DNA of 64,000 bases from [Mycobacterium] nativiensis. Its GTDB lineage: Bacteria; Actinomycetota; Actinomycetes; Mycobacteriales; Mycobacteriaceae. Numbering within the stretch: the first letter of the stretch is position 1; each line of letters begins with the position of its first letter. The stretch covers positions 4,172,158 through 4,236,157 of the forward strand of contig NZ_CP083986.1 in NCBI RefSeq assembly GCF_020172685.1. Reading direction: 5' to 3'. Under the pieces are notes generated by a model. The model saw only the letters and a program-made list of their open reading frames with translations, ran no database searches and had not been told where the DNA came from. Position numbers and translations under genes: made by a program. This document shows positions 17,973 through 24,929 of the stretch, in pieces.

Positions 17973-18097
17973 AACGTCCACCACCCGCGGGCGAAGGACA
18001 TGTAGAGCTGGATGCCGAACATGATGGCCAAATAACCGTAGATGAAGATCTGAAAGACGATCAGTGCTCTTTTGCGTTTCCGTTCTTGCTGGTCCAT
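17969..18097 (-). CDS. unknown 42-aa membrane peptide
   Basis: A small gene with a polar, strongly basic start (MDQQERKRKR) followed by one hydrophobic segment (ALIVFQIFIYGYLAIMFGI) and a short tail ending in RGWWTL. GGGAAG lies upstream of the ATG. Its stop overlaps the start of the next gene (ATGA), and it begins 17 bases after the AAA+ gene. The fit between two genes and the clear transmembrane pattern support expression. A comparable 34-aa peptide accompanies the second membrane paralogue, suggesting one small partner per large subunit. Confidence 0.68.
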   Translation of the reverse strand: MDQQERKRKRALIVFQIFIYGYLAIMFGIQLYMSFARGWWTL

Positions 18098-18114
18098 GAC
18101 TGCGACTTCCCTTT

Positions 18115-18909
18115 CTAGTGAGCCTGATTCGGGGTGACGAACACGCCGGCCGCGACTTCACGCAGGCCGTCGTGAATCCCTCCGTCGGTGGTGAGCGGCG
18201 CGAGGATGCAGGCTTCGGCGGCTTCGATCTCATTGGCTCCGTCGGCCACCAGCTGCGCCGCGCTTACCAGTGCCCGCGTGGACGGCGGTTCGAAGTGAAA
18301 TGCCTGGTCTGCGTTGCGAAGTGCGTCGGCACATGCCACGAGGCGTTCCGCGACCGACAAAGCGATGCCGGTCTCCGCGACGATCACGGCTGCTTCACGG
18401 TCCGGCGGCAGGTAGTCCATGGCGAGCGTTGCGAAGCGTTGCCGAAATGACGGCTTGAGCTCCTTGAGCGAGCTCCGATAGGCCGGATTGTAGGAGCAGA
18501 CCAGCATGAACGTCTCAGGGGCCGTGACCACTTCGCCCGCACGGTCCAGATACAGGCTGCGACGGTGATCGGTCAGGGAGTGCAGGATCGCCAGCGAGTC
18601 GTGCCGCGCCTCGACCACTTCGTCGAGGTAGCAGATGGCCCCGGCTTTCACCGCTTTGGTCAGCGGCCCATCGGTCCACCTCACATCACCACCGGCCACC
18701 ATGAACCGGCCGACCAGATCCGAACTGGTCAGGTCGTCATGGCAGCTGATGGTGATCACCGGACGCCCCAGCAGCAGGCCCATGTGTTCGACCAGCCTGG
18801 TCTTGCCGCAGCCCGTGGGCCCGGTCAGCATCACCGGAATGCGCCGCCGGTAGGCCCTTTCGAACAGCTGCACCTCATTGCCATTGGCCAGATAGGTATC
18901 GGTTGTCAT
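18115..18909 (-). CDS. norQ: MoxR-class AAA+ ATPase, NorQ/NirQ/CbbQ type
   Basis: A 264-residue AAA+ ATPase. Walker A is GPTGCGKTR (about residues 29-37), Walker B ICYLDEV, followed by a sensor-1-like VCSYNPAY and the SFRQRF arginine region. Length and motif spacing match the NorQ/NirQ/CbbQ group, which works with a VWA-domain partner to activate metalloenzymes such as nitric oxide reductase or Rubisco. The VWA partner is directly upstream. No nitric oxide reductase catalytic subunit or Rubisco is in the window, so the client is more likely one of the adjacent membrane proteins. The ATG at 18909 follows a GGAGGACACCG stretch. Confidence 0.85.
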   Translation of the reverse strand: MTTDTYLANGNEVQLFERAYRRRIPVMLTGPTGCGKTRLVEHMGLLLGRPVITISCHDDLTSSDLVGRFMVAGGDVRWTDGPLTKAVKAGAICYLDEVVEARHDSLAILHSLTDHRRSLYLDRAGEVVTAPETFMLVCSYNPAYRSSLKELKPSFRQRFATLAMDYLPPDREAAVIVAETGIALSVAERLVACADALRNADQAFHFEPPSTRALVSAAQLVADGANEIEAAEACILAPLTTDGGIHDGLREVAAGVFVTPNQAH

Positions 18910-18931
18910 CGGTGTCCTCCATCGGTATCTG

Positions 18932-20449
18932 TCATGCGGCAACCAGTTCGCGGTGCACGTGGGCCAGCACGCGCGGCAGCTCCTCGATACGCCGGATGCG
19001 CCGAGAGCAGCGCTGGCCGAACACCTCCGGCAGCGGATCAACGCGGACCGGGCCAACCCCGACGTAGTAGACACAGACCCCGGCCTCGTTGGCCTCTTCG
19101 ACCGCGTGCGCCACATCGGCCCAGGCGTAGCGGCCCTCGTAGCCCTCGTCGGACATCAGGCCGTCGCCGATCACGATCAGCAGCCGCCGCTGCGACGGTT
19201 GCGCAATCAGCCGACTGGTCAGATGACGCAGCGGAGCACCCAGCCGGGTGTAACCGCCGGCCAGCAGCCCCAGGTCACTGGGCGCCACCAACCTGCGATC
19301 ACCGAAGTCCTTCAGGCAGTGCACCGCCACGTGATGGCGGGTATTGCCGGTGAAGGCGAAGACACCGTGTCGTTGATGGGCACGCGTCATCGCACCCGAC
19401 AGCGCGTCAGCGCAGGCCAGTTCCAGGCGGAAGAGCCGGCCGCCGTGCACCCCCAGCGAGGAGCTCGCGTCCAGCAGCAGCGCGGTCGCCACGTCCCGGC
19501 CTGCGGGCAGCAGTTCCCGGAATAGTCGTGGTTCGTCGCATTCCCCGGTCAAGGTGTCGAGGTGATGGCTGACGTAGGCGTCGACGTCGAGGTCCGAACC
19601 ATCCTCCAATCCGTTGGTCATCGCCCGAGCCGTGCTCTGCTCAAACCACTTCCGCAGATCCATGCGGGCCGCCGTGTGCTGGCCCCGACGGGCGGTCCAG
19701 GCGTGTTCGACGACGGCGACATGGTCAGGCAGGAACCTGCCGGAATGGGCGTTCCATTCGGGGTACGGGATGCCCGGTCGCCGCTCGGCGGAGGTGTAGC
19801 CGTCGTCCTCGTCCGGTCTGCTCGGCGGCGGCAGGCTGGTGTTGCGCACCCCGCCCTCACCGCCGACCGGTACGGAATAGGCCCGGGGTCGGCGTTTCTG
19901 CGTGCTGGACCATGGCATTCGGCCGATACGGCGTATCGACTCGGTCAAGCTGCCGGATGCTGTCCACGTCCTCGGCAACGTCCCCACCAGCGGATACCAG
20001 GCCAGCTCACCCCGGGCTCGCGCCAATTCGATGGCGCGGTCGAACATCTCGTTCGCGGACAGGTCCGGGTCGCAGGGCTCGAGGTTGGCCAGCCGGCGTC
20101 GGAGTTCGGGCAATAGGCCGGGCCATCGGCGGCCCACCCATCCCAGCGCCACCTGCGCCTCCACGAATGTCAGGGCCCGCAGTTCGCGCGAGGTCAGCTC
20201 CGCCAGGTGGTATGCGGCGATCCGCTCCTTGGACGGTGAGCACTGCAGCGCCACACCGCCGGTCAACGTCCGGCGGGTCCAGTCCGGCGGCATCGGGTAT
20301 GGCACTTCGACAGTGGACAGCGTCGAAGTCACCCCGAACCCGCGCTTGGCCCCGGTCACCAGGCGTGCACCGTCGCGACGCCGATCGCTCAGCGCGACCG
20401 CGGTCAGTGCGCAACTGCTCTCCAGCTCCAACGGGTTCACGTCGGCCAA
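18932..20449 (-). CDS. norD: VWA-domain protein, NorD/CbbO type
   Basis: About 505 residues; the C-terminal third is a von Willebrand factor A domain with the metal-binding MIDAS motif DASSS (in LLLDASSSLG, about residue 350) and later LLIVIGDGLMSDEGY. The N-terminal part is helical and basic, as in NorD and CbbO. Partner of the NorQ-type ATPase that follows after 22 bases. In known pairs the VWA protein recruits the client and the hexameric ATPase remodels it to insert or activate metal. The start is uncertain: TTG at 20449 or GTG at 20440, neither with a strong ribosome-binding site, so coupling to the 34-aa gene just upstream is likely. Confidence 0.82.
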   Translation of the reverse strand: MADVNPLELESSCALTAVALSDRRRDGARLVTGAKRGFGVTSTLSTVEVPYPMPPDWTRRTLTGGVALQCSPSKERIAAYHLAELTSRELRALTFVEAQVALGWVGRRWPGLLPELRRRLANLEPCDPDLSANEMFDRAIELARARGELAWYPLVGTLPRTWTASGSLTESIRRIGRMPWSSTQKRRPRAYSVPVGGEGGVRNTSLPPPSRPDEDDGYTSAERRPGIPYPEWNAHSGRFLPDHVAVVEHAWTARRGQHTAARMDLRKWFEQSTARAMTNGLEDGSDLDVDAYVSHHLDTLTGECDEPRLFRELLPAGRDVATALLLDASSSLGVHGGRLFRLELACADALSGAMTRAHQRHGVFAFTGNTRHHVAVHCLKDFGDRRLVAPSDLGLLAGGYTRLGAPLRHLTSRLIAQPSQRRLLIVIGDGLMSDEGYEGRYAWADVAHAVEEANEAGVCVYYVGVGPVRVDPLPEVFGQRCSRRIRRIEELPRVLAHVHRELVAA

Positions 20450-20461
20450 CTCGACCGCGGC

Positions 20462-20566
20462 TCAGAAGGTTCCGATGGAGTCGAACATCCAGTACCAGAA
20501 TGCGATGATCAAACCGGTTCCGCCCCATGCGGCGACGTAACGGAGGATCTCCCAGAGCCAGGCCAT
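20462..20566 (-). CDS. unknown 34-aa membrane peptide
   Basis: A very small gene whose product is almost entirely one hydrophobic segment rich in Trp and aromatics, from MAWLWEILRYVAAW through LIIAFWYWMF to a short polar end. AGGGAG lies 5 bases before the ATG, a near-ideal ribosome-binding site. It sits 19 bases after membrane paralogue 2 and 12 bases before the VWA gene. Together with the 42-aa peptide it suggests that each large membrane subunit has a small single-span companion. Confidence 0.65.
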   Translation of the reverse strand: MAWLWEILRYVAAWGGTGLIIAFWYWMFDSIGTF

Positions 20567-20585
20567 CAGAACTCCCTATCGTTGG

Positions 20586-21284
20586 TCAGTCGGAGAAGAT
20601 CTCGCGATTGACGGTGTGTAGGTACGGAATTGCCAAGAACGGGGTGATGTAGAAGATGTCGTAGATCCACCAGCCGATCACCGGGAACACCACACCGGCA
20701 TAACGCACATCGGCATACATGGTCATGTTGAACACGTAACCGACCCAGATCACCACGCCCATCCAGCAGGTGATGATCATCCACTGATGACCCCATCGCT
20801 TCATCTGCAGAAAGCCGATTCCGGCTGCGATCCGCATGGTGAAGACGGTCAGGATGAGCCCGACCTCCCAAGCCTTTTCGCCCGGGCCCGCGGCACCGCC
20901 GATCCACAGCTCGTTGTAGTGCCAGTAATATCCGGCGTCGAACATCGCGCCCCACCCGTTGAGCAGCACGCGGGCCAGCAGGGTGTGGCTGGCCATCATG
21001 TCCAGCGCCCATCCCACGGTGTTGATCGCGGCATCGATGACGACCAGGTAGCCCAGCAGGGTGACCAGCATCGGCCGTACCGTCAGTCCGTCGCGTTGAG
21101 CCCGGCGCAGCAACCAGATTCCGCGCAGGAAAAGCGGGAGGCCGAAGATTCCGGCGGCGGCCGTGCCGATGAGCAGGCCGCCGGAGATCAACCACTTGTC
21201 AGCGCGGCGCTGGGCGGCCCGCGAGGAGTCCAGATGCTCGTCGAGCCCGAGTCCGTCGCGCGGATGCTGCGGTGCGGTGCGCAA
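20586..21284 (-). CDS. unknown multi-spanning membrane protein, paralogue 2
   Basis: A 232-residue membrane protein, first gene of the operon and paralogue of the protein at 17280. The N-terminal two thirds are similar but diverged; the last ~70 residues differ by only a few conservative changes. The intramembrane acidic and His residues listed for paralogue 1 are kept (LDMMASHTL, DAGYYWHYNELW). The start is most likely TTG at 21284, because an in-frame stop lies two codons upstream, the N-terminus then aligns with paralogue 1, and GAGGGG is suitably placed. A rare start may lower expression. Family and function not recognised. Confidence 0.8.
   Translation of the reverse strand: MRTAPQHPRDGLGLDEHLDSSRAAQRRADKWLISGGLLIGTAAAGIFGLPLFLRGIWLLRRAQRDGLTVRPMLVTLLGYLVVIDAAINTVGWALDMMASHTLLARVLLNGWGAMFDAGYYWHYNELWIGGAAGPGEKAWEVGLILTVFTMRIAAGIGFLQMKRWGHQWMIITCWMGVVIWVGYVFNMTMYADVRYAGVVFPVIGWWIYDIFYITPFLAIPYLHTVNREIFSD
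20629..20771. repeat. 143-bp tract identical to 17323-17465
   Basis: Second copy of the perfect direct repeat within the two membrane-protein genes. It covers the last transmembrane segments and most of the conserved C-terminus. Confidence 0.9.
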
Positions 21285-21333
21285 TCGTCATCCCCCTCGC
21301 CATGTCGGCCGCCTACGACGCTAGGCACCTCAC

Positions 21334-21355
21334 TGACTTAAGTCAATGACTTTTG
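21334..21355. promoter_or_regulatory. probable TetR operator (palindrome TGACTTAAGTCA plus extra half-site)
   Basis: Positions 21334-21345 read TGACTTAAGTCA, a perfect 12-base palindrome, followed at once by A-TGACTT, so that AGTCA-A-TGACT is a second overlapping inverted repeat. The block lies about 50 bases upstream of the TTG of the membrane-protein operon and just past the stop of the TetR gene. A one-mismatch copy lies at 22062-22073 upstream of that TetR gene. The paired placement suggests that the TetR represses both itself and the operon. Confidence 0.65.
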
Positions 21356-21363
21356 GGGTCGGA

Positions 21364-21978
21364 TCAGTGTTGCGCGCGGAGCCCGCGGATCGTCCTGGTC
21401 AGGTAGTCATCGACCAACTCCGGCCGGTTCGGCCAGTCGTGGGTGGTGATCAACAGTGCGTACAGGCCCAGCAGAAAGAACACCGCGCTGTTCATGGCGA
21501 TGACGTCGTCGTCGATCTCGCCGGAGGCTCGCGCGGCTTCGATCCGCTCGGCGACCAGGACGATCAGTGGATGATCCTGCCCGCCTTCCAACGGCGGCCG
21601 GGTCGGCGAGAAGTGCAGCGCCAGGAAGTCGGTGAACAACGCCTCCCCTAAGCGGCGTTCCAGGTCCATGATCATCCGCACCGCTTCGGCCAGGGCGTCC
21701 GAAACATCTTGGTGGGTACGGAGATACTTCCGCAGCTGCTTGGCGATGCGCTCCTCCTCCCGGCGCTCCACCTCCAGCAGCACATGCTCCTTGGTGGGAA
21801 AGTGGAAGAAGAACGTGCCGTGCGCGACACCGGCGGCGGCCACGATGGCGCCGACATCAGCCTGGGCCATCCCGGTCCGTTTGAACTCGGCAGTGGCCGC
21901 GCCGAGCAGCCTCTCACGAGTCTGGAGGCGCTTGGCCTCACGTGCCGTCATCTTGTCCGGCTTGTCCGCCACCACCAT
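21364..21978 (-). CDS. TetR-family regulator, likely repressor of the NorQ/NorD membrane operon
   Basis: A 204-residue TetR protein. The N-terminal helix-turn-helix spans about residues 12-58, with LLGAATAEFKRTG, then VGAIVAAAGVAHGTFFFHFPTKE, matching the usual HTH consensus. The remainder is the helical ligand-binding domain. It lies between the operon and the bfd gene, transcribed in the same direction as both. Palindromes of the same type lie upstream and downstream of it, which supports autoregulation and control of 16884-21284. The ligand is unknown. Confidence 0.85.
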   Translation of the reverse strand: MVVADKPDKMTAREAKRLQTRERLLGAATAEFKRTGMAQADVGAIVAAAGVAHGTFFFHFPTKEHVLLEVERREEERIAKQLRKYLRTHQDVSDALAEAVRMIMDLERRLGEALFTDFLALHFSPTRPPLEGGQDHPLIVLVAERIEAARASGEIDDDVIAMNSAVFFLLGLYALLITTHDWPNRPELVDDYLTRTIRGLRAQH

Positions 21979-22061
21979 GCCTGGTTCCCTCTGCCGCCCG
22001 ACTTACGACCACCCTCCGGTGACGACAGTATCGCCTCCGCGCTGCCGCGCCGAAGCGAAGA

Positions 22062-22073
22062 TGACTCAAGTCA
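22062..22073. promoter_or_regulatory. probable TetR operator, second copy (TGACTCAAGTCA)
   Basis: Differs by one base from the perfect palindrome at 21334-21345. It lies 84 bases upstream of the TetR start codon and overlaps the last codon and stop of the bfd gene. Confidence 0.6.
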
Positions 22074-22248
22074 GCGGCTGAGGCTGCTGGGCGGTGGCCG
22101 CCATCAGCGCACGGATGTTGTTCTTGCACCGTCCGCACACCGTCCCGGCGCCGGTGCGCTCACCGACCTGTCGGGTGGTCACCGCACCGGCCTGCACGGC
22201 GTCGATCACCTGCTGACCGGTCACTCCGACACACAGGCAGACGTACAT
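22066..22248 (-). CDS. bfd: bacterioferritin-associated ferredoxin-like [2Fe-2S] protein
   Basis: A 60-residue protein of the BFD-like [2Fe-2S] family. The four cluster ligands are visible as CLC near residues 4-6 and CGRC near 38-41, with the family signature TGAGTVCGRC. Bfd proteins reduce ferric iron stored in bacterioferritin, and related small domains serve as electron donors. Here it follows the FadD3-like ligase after 6 bases and is the last gene of the amidohydrolase-ligase operon. No bacterioferritin gene is present, so a role as electron donor to a nearby oxygenase or metalloenzyme is possible but speculative. Confidence 0.82.
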   Translation of the reverse strand: MYVCLCVGVTGQQVIDAVQAGAVTTRQVGERTGAGTVCGRCKNNIRALMAATAQQPQPLT

Positions 22249-22254
22249 GACAGC

Positions 22255-23700
22255 TCACGCCCCGGCGTCGATCTCCAGCTGTACCTTGTCCACCTTGCCG
22301 GTGGCGTTCAGCGGCAGCCGGTCCACGAAACGCACCGACCGCGGAACCTTGAAGCCGGCCATCCGGTTTCGACTCCAGGCGATCAGATCGGCTTCGGAGA
22401 CCTGGGCCTTGGTTACCACGAACGCCCGGCCCACCTGCCCGAGTCGCTCGTCGGGGACGCCGATCACCGCGACCTGCGCGACGGCCGGATGTTCCAGCAG
22501 GAAACCCTCGATCTCGGCCGGGTAGGCGTTGAAGCCGCCGACGATGAACATGTCCTTCTTACGGCCGACGATCCGAAGCCGGCCGGCGGGATCCAGCGTT
22601 CCGACGTCGCCGGTGTGCAGCCAGCCTTGGGCGTCGATCGCCTCGGCGGTCGCCTCCGGATCGTCGAGATAGCCGACCATCACGTTGTAGCCGCGCACCA
22701 GAACCTCACCGTCGTCGGCGATGCGGATCTCGATGTCCTCGCAGGCCCGACCGGCCGTGGTCGCGATGTCCTCGAAGGAGTCGCCGCGGCGCGACGCCGT
22801 CACGGTGCCCGCCTCGGTGAGCCCGTACCCGGTCATGATGGACCCGAACGGCAGTTCGCTGCGGATTCGGCGGATCAGGTCCACCGGGATGTCCGCGGCA
22901 CCGGTGACCGCGGCCCGCAGCGAGGACAGGTCACGCCCCGCGGCGGCGCCCAGCAGGGACTGATACAGCGTGGGCGGCCCCGGAAGCATGGTGATGCGTT
23001 CGCGTTCAATGATTTCCAGCGCGGCGTCGACGTCGAACACCCGTACCGGGAGCATGGTGGCACCCCGGATACAGGAGGCGATGCAGCCCGCCTTGTAGCC
23101 GAAGGTGTGGAAGTAGGGGTTGACCATCAGATAACGGTCACCCTCACGCAGGTCGGCCAGATCGCACCATTCGGCGTAGAGTCGCAGGTTCTGTTGGTGG
23201 GTCATCATCACGCCCTTGGGCCGGCCGGTCGTGCCCGAGGTGAAGATGATGTCGGCGATGTCGTCACCGTCGACCGGCACGTGCAGCGGTGACCCACCGG
23301 CCAGGAATTCCGATTTCAGGTCGATCACCGGAACCCCGGCCGGGGCGGTGAAGTCCAGTCCCAGAAAGCCTTTCTCGATCAGCACCAGCTTCGCCCCGCT
23401 GCGGCCGATGATGTCGTCGGCCTCGGAGGGCTTGAAGCGGGTGTTGACCGGGACCAGCACGCCACCTGCGGTGAGCAGACCGAACGCGGCGATGATCCAT
23501 TCCGCGGAGTTCGGCGCCCAGATCGCGGCACGGTCGCCTTTGGAGATGCCCGCCGCGGCGAATGCCCCCGCCGCGCAACGAATCCGGTCGGCCAATTCGG
23601 CAAAGCTCAGCCGCACCGAGCCGTCGGCGATCGCCTCGGCGTCCCCGAAGCGATCGCCGGCGCTCAAGACCATCTCGGGGATGGTCTGCCAGCGTGGCAC
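22255..23700 (-). CDS. FadD3-like acyl-CoA ligase
   Basis: A 481-residue adenylate-forming ligase. It has FTSGTTGRPKGVMMTHQQN, the segment NPYFHTFGYKAG (close to what I recall of FadD3), GYGLTEAGTVT, GWLHTGDVGTLDPAGRL and NATGKVDK. FadD3 activates the steroid ring C/D propionate in mycobacterial cholesterol breakdown; identity here is by general resemblance, so the substrate may be another alicyclic acid. The GTG at 23700 follows the amidohydrolase stop by one base and gives the expected N-terminus (PRWQTIPEMV); a much longer reading frame upstream is out of family and overlaps the amidohydrolase. Confidence 0.85.
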   Translation of the reverse strand: MPRWQTIPEMVLSAGDRFGDAEAIADGSVRLSFAELADRIRCAAGAFAAAGISKGDRAAIWAPNSAEWIIAAFGLLTAGGVLVPVNTRFKPSEADDIIGRSGAKLVLIEKGFLGLDFTAPAGVPVIDLKSEFLAGGSPLHVPVDGDDIADIIFTSGTTGRPKGVMMTHQQNLRLYAEWCDLADLREGDRYLMVNPYFHTFGYKAGCIASCIRGATMLPVRVFDVDAALEIIERERITMLPGPPTLYQSLLGAAAGRDLSSLRAAVTGAADIPVDLIRRIRSELPFGSIMTGYGLTEAGTVTASRRGDSFEDIATTAGRACEDIEIRIADDGEVLVRGYNVMVGYLDDPEATAEAIDAQGWLHTGDVGTLDPAGRLRIVGRKKDMFIVGGFNAYPAEIEGFLLEHPAVAQVAVIGVPDERLGQVGRAFVVTKAQVSEADLIAWSRNRMAGFKVPRSVRFVDRLPLNATGKVDKVQLEIDAGA

Positions 23701-23701
23701 C

Positions 23702-24892
23702 CTAGACGGTGACGAGCCGACCGAGGTTGCCGCCCATGATCTTGGCCTGGTCGTCGACGGGAAGGTGCGACAGGGCCGTGACGTAGTGCGTCGGCTCGGC
23801 CAGGCCCTCCGGGTGCGGCCAGTCGGATCCGTAGAGAACCTGGTCCACACCGATCAGGTTGATCAGGTCGTCGATGCCGTCTTCATAGAAGGGGCTGACG
23901 TAGATCCGGTTCTTGATCTCCTCCATCGGGTTGCCCGGGAAGGCTTCGGGCGCCTTCTTGTACACCTCGGCCATGGAGTCCAGCAGCGGGGTCATCCACT
24001 TCGACCCGGCCTCGACGATGCCCACCTTGAGCTTGGGGTGGCGGAACAGCGCGCCGTGAATCACCCAGGAGGCCACTGCATCCTGGATCGGGCGCCACTC
24101 GTTGAGGATCTGCATGGCGTTGGTCTGGAACGGCAGCATCTCCTGGGTGGCGCCGTCCCACTCCGAGGTGTAGCGGGAGTAGCCGCTGTCCGACGAGTGC
24201 ATCCCGACGAACACGTCGTACTCGACGCACTTGCGCCAGAACGGGTCGAACTCGGGGAGCGCGAAGGAACGCGGTCCGCGGAAGCCGGGCACCGGCGCCG
24301 GGCGGATCAGGATCGCGCGAGCGCCGCGCTTGACCGCCCAGTCCAGCTCTTCGATGGCCTTCTCGACGATGGGCAGGGTGATGACCGGTGTGGTGAAGAT
24401 CCGGTTCTTGTAGTTGAAGCCCCAGACCTCGTCGAGCCACTGGTTGAGCGAGTGGATGATGACGTGGATCGCGACCGGGTCGTCGCGCAGCCGCTCCTCG
24501 ATCAGACTGGCCAGGGTCGGGAACATCAGCGAACGGTCGACGCCCAGCTCGTCCATCAGCTCCAGGCGCGGCGCGGGCTCGAAGAACGCCGGAATCGACT
24601 TCATCGGCTCGCCGAACAGCTCCCGCTTGCTCTTGCCGTCGGGGTTGCCGAACTTGAAGTACTCCTCCCAGGCACCCGGCTTGGCCACCACCGAGAACGT
24701 GGGGTTGGGGATGTACTCGCTGATCTGGCCGCGGATGGCGATCTTGGTACGGCCGTTGATCTCGACGTACTGGACGATGTCCTTGTACTCCTTGGGCAAG
24801 TACTTTGTCATCGCCTCCGGCGGCTCATAGAGGTGGTTGTCCGCGTCGAACAGCGGGAAAGGGATCTCGACGCGGTGTGACAGTTGACCCAT
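23702..24892 (-). CDS. amidohydrolase family 2 (metal-dependent hydrolase)
   Basis: A 396-residue TIM-barrel hydrolase of the amidohydrolase-2 / ACMSD-like family. The first metal motif is DADNHLYEP (DxxxH variant near residue 16). Later elements are GMHSSDSG, a WVIHGALFRHPKLK helix, and the metal-proximal aspartate in LYGSDWPHPEG. Such enzymes hydrolyse or decarboxylate cyclic substrates and are common in mycobacterial steroid and aromatic loci. AAAAGGAG lies 6 bases before the ATG. First gene of an operon with the FadD3-like ligase and bfd, with an operator-like palindrome immediately upstream. C-C hydrolysis of a ring fits but is unproven. Confidence 0.84.
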   Translation of the reverse strand: MGQLSHRVEIPFPLFDADNHLYEPPEAMTKYLPKEYKDIVQYVEINGRTKIAIRGQISEYIPNPTFSVVAKPGAWEEYFKFGNPDGKSKRELFGEPMKSIPAFFEPAPRLELMDELGVDRSLMFPTLASLIEERLRDDPVAIHVIIHSLNQWLDEVWGFNYKNRIFTTPVITLPIVEKAIEELDWAVKRGARAILIRPAPVPGFRGPRSFALPEFDPFWRKCVEYDVFVGMHSSDSGYSRYTSEWDGATQEMLPFQTNAMQILNEWRPIQDAVASWVIHGALFRHPKLKVGIVEAGSKWMTPLLDSMAEVYKKAPEAFPGNPMEEIKNRIYVSPFYEDGIDDLINLIGVDQVLYGSDWPHPEGLAEPTHYVTALSHLPVDDQAKIMGGNLGRLVTV

Positions 24893-24914
24893 GAAATGCT
24901 CCTTTTCGGCTTCC

Positions 24915-24929
24915 GAGAATCATATTCTC
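24915..24929. promoter_or_regulatory. probable operator GAGAAT-CAT-ATTCTC
   Basis: A perfect inverted repeat with 6-base arms and a 3-base spacer, 23 bases upstream of the amidohydrolase ATG and overlapping the stop of the upstream ligase by two bases. The same half-sites recur, with a 7-base spacer, in the divergent promoter at 26494-26512. The nearby TetR at 27267 is the most likely binder. Confidence 0.6.

Noticed and set aside
16884..21284. Assignment of the membrane paralogues as particulate methane/ammonia monooxygenase or NorB subunits
   Set aside because: The sequences lack the motifs I know for PmoA/PmoC and have no heme-copper His pattern of NorB; only the NorQ/NorD neighbours point that way.
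21709..23292. 527-codon plus-strand frame across the TetR, bfd and ligase genes
   Set aside because: Composition is typical of an antisense GC shadow; three clear minus-strand genes with domains and ribosome-binding sites occupy the same DNA.
23264..24440. Minus-strand frames in alternative phase within the amidohydrolase and FadD3-like genes
   Set aside because: They are out-of-frame versions of annotated genes, without motifs or start signals.
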